DNA from: Ignavibacteriales bacterium
GTDB lineage: Bacteria > Bacteroidota > Ignavibacteria > Ignavibacteriales > Ignavibacteriaceae
DNA: 11,065 bases
NCBI GenBank assembly: GCA_027349615.1
Contig: DAIEML010000058.1
Coordinates: 1 to 11,065, forward strand
Direction of reading: 5' to 3'
In this document: in pieces, positions 6,758 through 11,065 of the stretch
How the letters are laid out: the number at the start of each line of letters is the position of its first letter
How positions within the stretch are numbered: position 1 is the first letter of the stretch
Made by a program: the position numbers and the translations under genes
The notes under the pieces: generated by a model
Databases searched by the model: none
What the model saw: the letters and a program-made list of their open reading frames with translations, nothing else
Told to the model about the DNA's origin: nothing

Positions 6758-8317
6758 TTAAATCTCAACAGGTTTTTTTGTTTGTTTTTGAGGCAGATTT
6801 TTTCTCAATTCTTTCTGCATTTGTTCCATTTCTTTCTGAAACATTTCCATTTGTCTTTCAAATTGTTTCATTTGATTCTGCATATTTTGCTGTCGATCGA
6901 AATTGGTCGAATCGTTCATGAAGAATTTGAAAATTGAAGCTAGAGAATCAGGATTCATTCTAAAATTGAATTTTTTAAATTTATTTTTCAAAATAGAATC
7001 TACTTTCGGATTTCCAAATGTAAATGTGGAATCAAATCCATAAGCTTTGAAATTAAATCCTTTCGAAGAATCACTGTAAAAATATTTATAATTTTTTCCC
7101 GAATGTGAAGGGAAATTAAATGAAAGTGATCTTAAGTAATTAGTTAAGCTATCAAGATTAATATTCAATTCGCCCATTTCAGGTAAATTAATTTGAGGAA
7201 TTTCTATTTTAGGAATATGAACCCGGCAAATATTACTATCTATAAAAACATCAAAATTTTTATCCCAGGAAGAATCCTTTTTTAACTTTGCAAAACCTTG
7301 GCCAAATTGGATATTGAAATTTGCAAACTGCTTTCCAAATTCCTGCATGTTTTTCTGCATTTCTTTCGACCATCTTTGCATCTCTTTATTAAATTCATCT
7401 TGATTAAAAGTGTACTGATCAGAAAAGATTGAATCCGGCGTAAAGAAAATATATTTATTGCTTTTAGTAGATTTTACATCTTTAACAATTTCCGCAACAG
7501 CTTTAGCATTATAAACTTTTTCAAAATTTGGAGGAATTACTTTTTGAAAATTATTTCTATTTACATTAGCAGCAAATGAAATTAAATCAGCAGCAAGCGC
7601 TTTATTATAATTCCAAATATTAGGATTTATGGCAACTGTATTTTTATCATTAACCAAAACTTGAGATTGTAATTCCGGAACATGAGAAGTTAGAATTGAA
7701 TCAAGCTGTTTCTGCTGTTTTGTATTAAGATTTAAACCTCTTATAAAATTCTCTAAGTTATTTCCATTTGAAGTTAATCCGGCACTTTTAATTTCGAAGT
7801 ACTGATTTCCATTTTTATCCGAGCCAAGTTGTAAGTATTGTTTCTTTTGGTTATTAAGAGGCAAGCGATTGTAAAAAGCGAAATCGAAAATGTCTTCATT
7901 GGTTAAATCAGCTGCAAAAAGAAGCGGTTTCAAATTTTGTTTATAGAATGCAGTAATATTAGATTTTTGCTGTTCAACAACTTTATCAATTAACAGGGGA
8001 TTATATTTTAAAACAACCATTAGAATAATGCTAACTGCAATTATTCCAAACACCGGTGAAAATTTCCTATATTTTTGATACCAAGGATTTTTAACTCTTA
8101 AAGTTGCAGTTAATCTTGTTTCAAAAAATGGATTTTCTTGAATCGGTTTTATTGAAGAAATAGTAATTTGTTTTAGCTTTTTTAACTCAGCAAGTTTTTC
8201 CTGAAGTTCTTTTGAAAACTTTAATTCTTCTTCTAATTTTTTAATATCTTCTTCGGATAATTCATTATCAATGTATGCCGAAAGCATTTCATATTTTTTA
8301 TTGTATAAACGTTTCAT
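6758..8317 (-). CDS. Membrane anti-sigma factor with zinc-less N-terminal domain and large periplasmic region
   Basis: 519 residues. The N-terminus (LSAYIDNELSEEDIKKLEEEL, 12-32) resembles the anti-sigma zinc-finger fold that binds ECF sigma factors, but the usual His/Cys metal ligands are absent; the only cysteine of the protein is at 364. One TM helix (about 87-105) follows, preceded by a basic stretch, so the remaining 410 residues should be periplasmic. That region holds a GLNLNTKQQKQLDSIL segment (194-209) reminiscent of the LTxxQ motif of CpxP/Spy chaperones, several Phe/Asn-rich stretches, a Met/Gln helix (310-330) and a Met/Gln/Glu coiled coil at the end (about 475-506). It overlaps the ECF sigma gene by 4 nt (ATGA) and has a GGGAG ribosome site (8326-8330) 8 nt before its ATG. 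The role as membrane anti-sigma is inferred from position and N-domain; the periplasmic function is unknown. Confidence 0.82.
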   Translation of the reverse strand: MKRLYNKKYEMLSAYIDNELSEEDIKKLEEELKFSKELQEKLAELKKLKQITISSIKPIQENPFFETRLTATLRVKNPWYQKYRKFSPVFGIIAVSIILMVVLKYNPLLIDKVVEQQKSNITAFYKQNLKPLLFAADLTNEDIFDFAFYNRLPLNNQKKQYLQLGSDKNGNQYFEIKSAGLTSNGNNLENFIRGLNLNTKQQKQLDSILTSHVPELQSQVLVNDKNTVAINPNIWNYNKALAADLISFAANVNRNNFQKVIPPNFEKVYNAKAVAEIVKDVKSTKSNKYIFFTPDSIFSDQYTFNQDEFNKEMQRWSKEMQKNMQEFGKQFANFNIQFGQGFAKLKKDSSWDKNFDVFIDSNICRVHIPKIEIPQINLPEMGELNINLDSLTNYLRSLSFNFPSHSGKNYKYFYSDSSKGFNFKAYGFDSTFTFGNPKVDSILKNKFKKFNFRMNPDSLASIFKFFMNDSTNFDRQQNMQNQMKQFERQMEMFQKEMEQMQKELRKNLPQKQTKKPVEI

Positions 8318-8910
8318 AACATTAGCTCCCGCTCATAAGGTTTTAAAAGGGCCCTTAAACCTTCTCTAGCTCTAAAAATTCTTGATTTCACTGTACCAAT
8401 TTCACATTGAATTGATTCTGAAATTTCTTGATAACTTAAGCCTTCAATATCTTTAAGCATAAGTGGTATTCTCAATTTATCCGGTAATTTAGAAATCGCT
8501 TTATGAACAATTTCTTTTATATCTGAATCATCAGAATTAGGATTATAGCCCAATTCATTTTCGTTTTCTTTAATTGGTGAGAAGATATTTCTAATTTTAA
8601 TTTTTCTAAGATAATCTTTGCACTTGTTAACCGTTATTCTATACAACCAAGTTGTAAATTGCGATTCAAATCGAAAACTATTTAGATTCTTATAAACCGT
8701 TAAAAATACTTCCTGCGCTATATCATCAACTTGATCATTATTCCCTAATGTTAAGTAGATGATATTTCTTACTTTTTCTTTGTGCCTTTGCACAAGAGTA
8801 TTGAAAGTTGATTCATCACCCTCAATAAATCTTTTTATCAACGAAAAATCGTCATCCAAATTTAAAATTTGTGGTAACGGCAAATCTTCTTTCTTCTTTA
8901 TAATTTTCAT
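8314..8910 (-). CDS. ECF (RpoE-like) RNA polymerase sigma factor
   Basis: 198 residues from the ATG at 8910. Region 2 (about 37-103) contains VDDIAQEVFLTVYKNLNSF (61-79) and the SQFTTWLYRITVNKCKDYLRK DNA-melting/-10 segment (83-103). Region 4 (about 132-190) contains KLPDKLRIPLMLKDIEGLSY and the helix-turn-helix YQEISESIQCEIGTVKSRIFRAREGL (160-185). Region 3 is absent, as is normal for the ECF class, and the linker between the domains is Asn/Asp/Glu rich. The open frame reaches back to a TTG at 8952, but an ECF-type promoter lies between that TTG and the ATG, so I prefer the ATG. A TTG near residue 18, just before the usual ECF start (DDDFSLIKRFIEGDES), is also possible. The gene overlaps the anti-sigma gene by 4 nt, so the pair is co-expressed. 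Cys169 in the recognition region is a non-conserved feature. Confidence 0.93.
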   Translation of the reverse strand: MKIIKKKEDLPLPQILNLDDDFSLIKRFIEGDESTFNTLVQRHKEKVRNIIYLTLGNNDQVDDIAQEVFLTVYKNLNSFRFESQFTTWLYRITVNKCKDYLRKIKIRNIFSPIKENENELGYNPNSDDSDIKEIVHKAISKLPDKLRIPLMLKDIEGLSYQEISESIQCEIGTVKSRIFRAREGLRALLKPYERELML

Positions 8911-8915
8911 TTTTT

Positions 8916-8942
8916 TAGACGCAGTTTTGAAACGTTTGTTCC
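8916..8942 (-). promoter_or_regulatory. Candidate ECF-type autoregulatory promoter of the sigma gene
   Basis: On the minus strand GGAAC (8942-8938) is followed after exactly 16 nt by CGTCTA (8921-8916). GGAAC plus GTC/TCT at this spacing is the promoter pattern used by RpoE-like ECF sigma factors, which commonly transcribe their own operon. The expected transcription start falls at or within 1-2 nt of the ATG at 8910, implying a leaderless message or a start slightly downstream. I saw no second copy of this pattern before the other genes of the window. Confidence 0.55.
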
Positions 8943-9199
8943 CTAAAATCAATTAGTTTTGGTAATAAACAAATAGTTAATTATAATCGTTTTATTTTTA
9001 TGATAGACGAAACAAATCAAGGATAATAAAAAATTATAATCAAATGCTATTTTAGTCAAAATATTTTAAGGCAGACATTAAAAAAGTGATTTTACTGTTT
9101 AAACTTATGTTAAAATTCTAAATATTTGTTGTGATCTTATTTAAAGTTAATCACTATTGCAAAAATTGCGGCATCTAATTAAATTGATAACAAAATTTT

Positions 9200-9204
9200 A
9201 GGAG
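9200..9204 (+). promoter_or_regulatory. Shine-Dalgarno of the stand-alone STAS gene
   Basis: AGGAG lies 6 nt before the ATG at 9211. It fixes that start and shows that the organism does use Shine-Dalgarno initiation for some genes, in contrast to most of the minus-strand genes here. Confidence 0.8.
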
Positions 9205-9210
9205 TTATTC

Positions 9211-9552
9211 ATGAAGCAAAAATATCACGAACAATATAATGCTGTTGTCATCGAACTAAAAGGAAATGTAATGGGCGGTGATGACACAAAAGAATTTAAC
9301 GAACTTCTTCATAAAATTTTAGATGAAGGAAAAAAGAACGTAGTCGTAGATTTATCAGAAGTAAAATTTATGAATAGCTCCGGTTTAGGTATGTTAATTG
9401 GCGGTTTGACCACCATGAAAAAAGGAAACGGAACTTTAAAACTTGCCAGAACAACTGAAAAAATTGAGAGCTTATTACTTATAACAAAATTAAGTACAAT
9501 CTTCGAATCTTTTGAATCGGTTGAAGACGCAATAAAAAGCTTCAGCAATTAA
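9211..9552 (+). CDS. Stand-alone STAS-domain anti-sigma factor antagonist
   Basis: 113 residues, one STAS domain filling the whole protein. The hallmark VVVDLSEVKFMNSSGLGMLIGGL (44-66) carries the phosphorylatable serine pair at 56/57, here in the SSGLG form, against SSAGLG in the operon-encoded STAS protein. The C-terminal helix (ESFESVEDAIKSF) is typical of the family. It is transcribed divergently from the sigma/anti-sigma genes and is closed by its own intrinsic terminator, so it is likely a monocistronic gene. Inferred role: a second substrate for the RsbW-type kinase and the phosphatases encoded on the opposite strand, or the antagonist of a kinase elsewhere in the genome. The sequence itself does not decide between these. 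The strong AGGAG site suggests good expression. Confidence 0.93.
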   Translation: MKQKYHEQYNAVVIELKGNVMGGDDTKEFNELLHKILDEGKKNVVVDLSEVKFMNSSGLGMLIGGLTTMKKGNGTLKLARTTEKIESLLLITKLSTIFESFESVEDAIKSFSN

Positions 9553-9573
9553 AATTATTTAAATAAAATTTAC

Positions 9574-9608
9574 ATAAAAACTCCGGATTTAATTATTCGG
9601 AGTTTTTA

Positions 9609-9609
<1 letters not shown>
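9574..9609 (+). terminator. Intrinsic terminator of the STAS gene
   Basis: ATAAAAACTCCG (9574-9585) pairs perfectly with CGGAGTTTTTAT (9598-9609). A further G-U, A-T and T-A extend the stem inward to a 6-nt loop, and TTTTTATTTT forms the T-run. It starts 21 nt after the STAS stop. Since the 5' arm is preceded by A-runs it could also act on transcripts arriving from the right. It separates the STAS gene from purA. Confidence 0.88.
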
Positions 9610-10929
<1,320 letters not shown>

Positions 10930-11025
10930 TTCTTTGTTTCTTTACTTCTACCTTTTGTACACACATAACTTTTCTTAAGTTTAATTATTCTAAATTTCTA
11001 TAAGAATTAAAGAGGAATACTCCTT

Positions 11026-11065
11026 ATGAAAATGTCCGGAGGTCCGGCTTCCATCAATATAAAAT
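11026..11065 (+). CDS. Start of an unidentified gene, cut by the right edge
   Basis: An ATG at 11026 follows AGAGGA (11011-11016) with a 9-nt spacer and opens a frame MKMSGGPASINIK that runs to the window end. A second ATG two codons on is a less well-spaced alternative. Thirteen residues are too few to recognise a family. It lies 96 nt downstream of purA on the same strand with no clear terminator between, so it may be cotranscribed with purA. Confidence 0.45.
   Translation, partial: MKMSGGPASINIK

Larger units (their letters stand above)
8911..9210. other. Divergent intergenic region between the sigma gene and the plus-strand STAS gene
   Basis: Very A/T-rich, with no gene. Besides the ECF-like promoter at the sigma end it contains a 10-bp direct repeat, AATTATAATC (8979-8988 and 9032-9041), and a sigma-70-like pair TTGGTA (8959-8964) N17 TATAAT (8982-8987) pointing toward the STAS gene but about 220 nt from it. 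I could not identify a convincing promoter close to the STAS start. No conserved RNA structure was recognised. Confidence 0.5.

Noticed and set aside
8911..8952. Upstream TTG start extending the sigma factor to 212 residues
   Set aside because: The extra 14 codons contain the ECF-like promoter boxes, have no ribosome site and add no conserved sequence; the ATG at 8910 is simpler.
8959..8987. TTGGTA-N17-TATAAT on the plus strand as the STAS gene promoter
   Set aside because: It is more than 200 nt from the gene, the -35 box is a 4/6 match, and TATAAT-like strings are expected by chance in such AT-rich DNA.
8979..9041. AATTATAATC direct repeat as a regulator binding site
   Set aside because: Ten bases of pure A/T-biased sequence 53 nt apart in an AT-rich spacer; not distinguishable from chance.
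9309..9548. Minus-strand open frame opposite the stand-alone STAS gene
   Set aside because: Fully antisense to a conserved STAS domain; Ser/Phe-rich product with no family features.
11034..11047. GTCCGGAGGTCCGG short palindrome/direct repeat at the start of the last gene
   Set aside because: Only a 4-bp stem and within apparent coding sequence at the window edge; too short to call.

Overview
The window is AT-rich (my estimate is roughly 30% GC) and bacterial. It holds seven complete protein genes, two more cut by the window ends, and no RNA gene, insertion sequence or CRISPR array that I can see. The mixture of A/T-rich leaders with a few good Shine-Dalgarno sites, the multi-transmembrane SpoIIE-type phosphatases and the RsbW/STAS proteins suggest the Bacteroidota/Ignavibacteria side of the tree, with an Ignavibacteriales-like organism as best guess. 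This is an inference from style, not from a marker gene.

The left part, read on the minus strand, is a signalling cluster. From upstream to downstream it has: an ECF sigma factor (start about 8910) overlapping by 4 nt a membrane anti-sigma factor (8317-6758); a 194-nt gap; a membrane GAF-PP2C phosphatase (6563-4416) overlapping by 8 nt a STAS anti-anti-sigma protein (4423-4058), which overlaps by 26 nt an RsbW-type kinase (4083-3622), followed 1 nt later by a soluble GAF-GAF-PP2C phosphatase (3620-1941); a 103-nt gap; and a PDZ / multi-transmembrane / GAF protein that runs off the left edge (1837 to <1), probably a third phosphatase.

The right part is on the plus strand: a stand-alone STAS protein (9211-9552) with its own strong intrinsic terminator, then purA (9661-10929), then the first 13 codons of an unidentified gene (from 11026).

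The cluster reads as a partner-switching module. The kinase would phosphorylate the STAS proteins and hold an unknown target. The phosphatases would dephosphorylate the STAS proteins in response to different inputs (membrane, cytosolic GAF ligand, periplasmic PDZ), freeing the target. The ECF sigma/anti-sigma pair next door is a separate envelope-stress-type switch. A GGAAC-N16-CGTCTA motif directly before the sigma start suggests that the sigma factor activates its own gene. The other unusual item is a GC-rich hairpin inserted in frame at the very 3' end of the membrane phosphatase gene.
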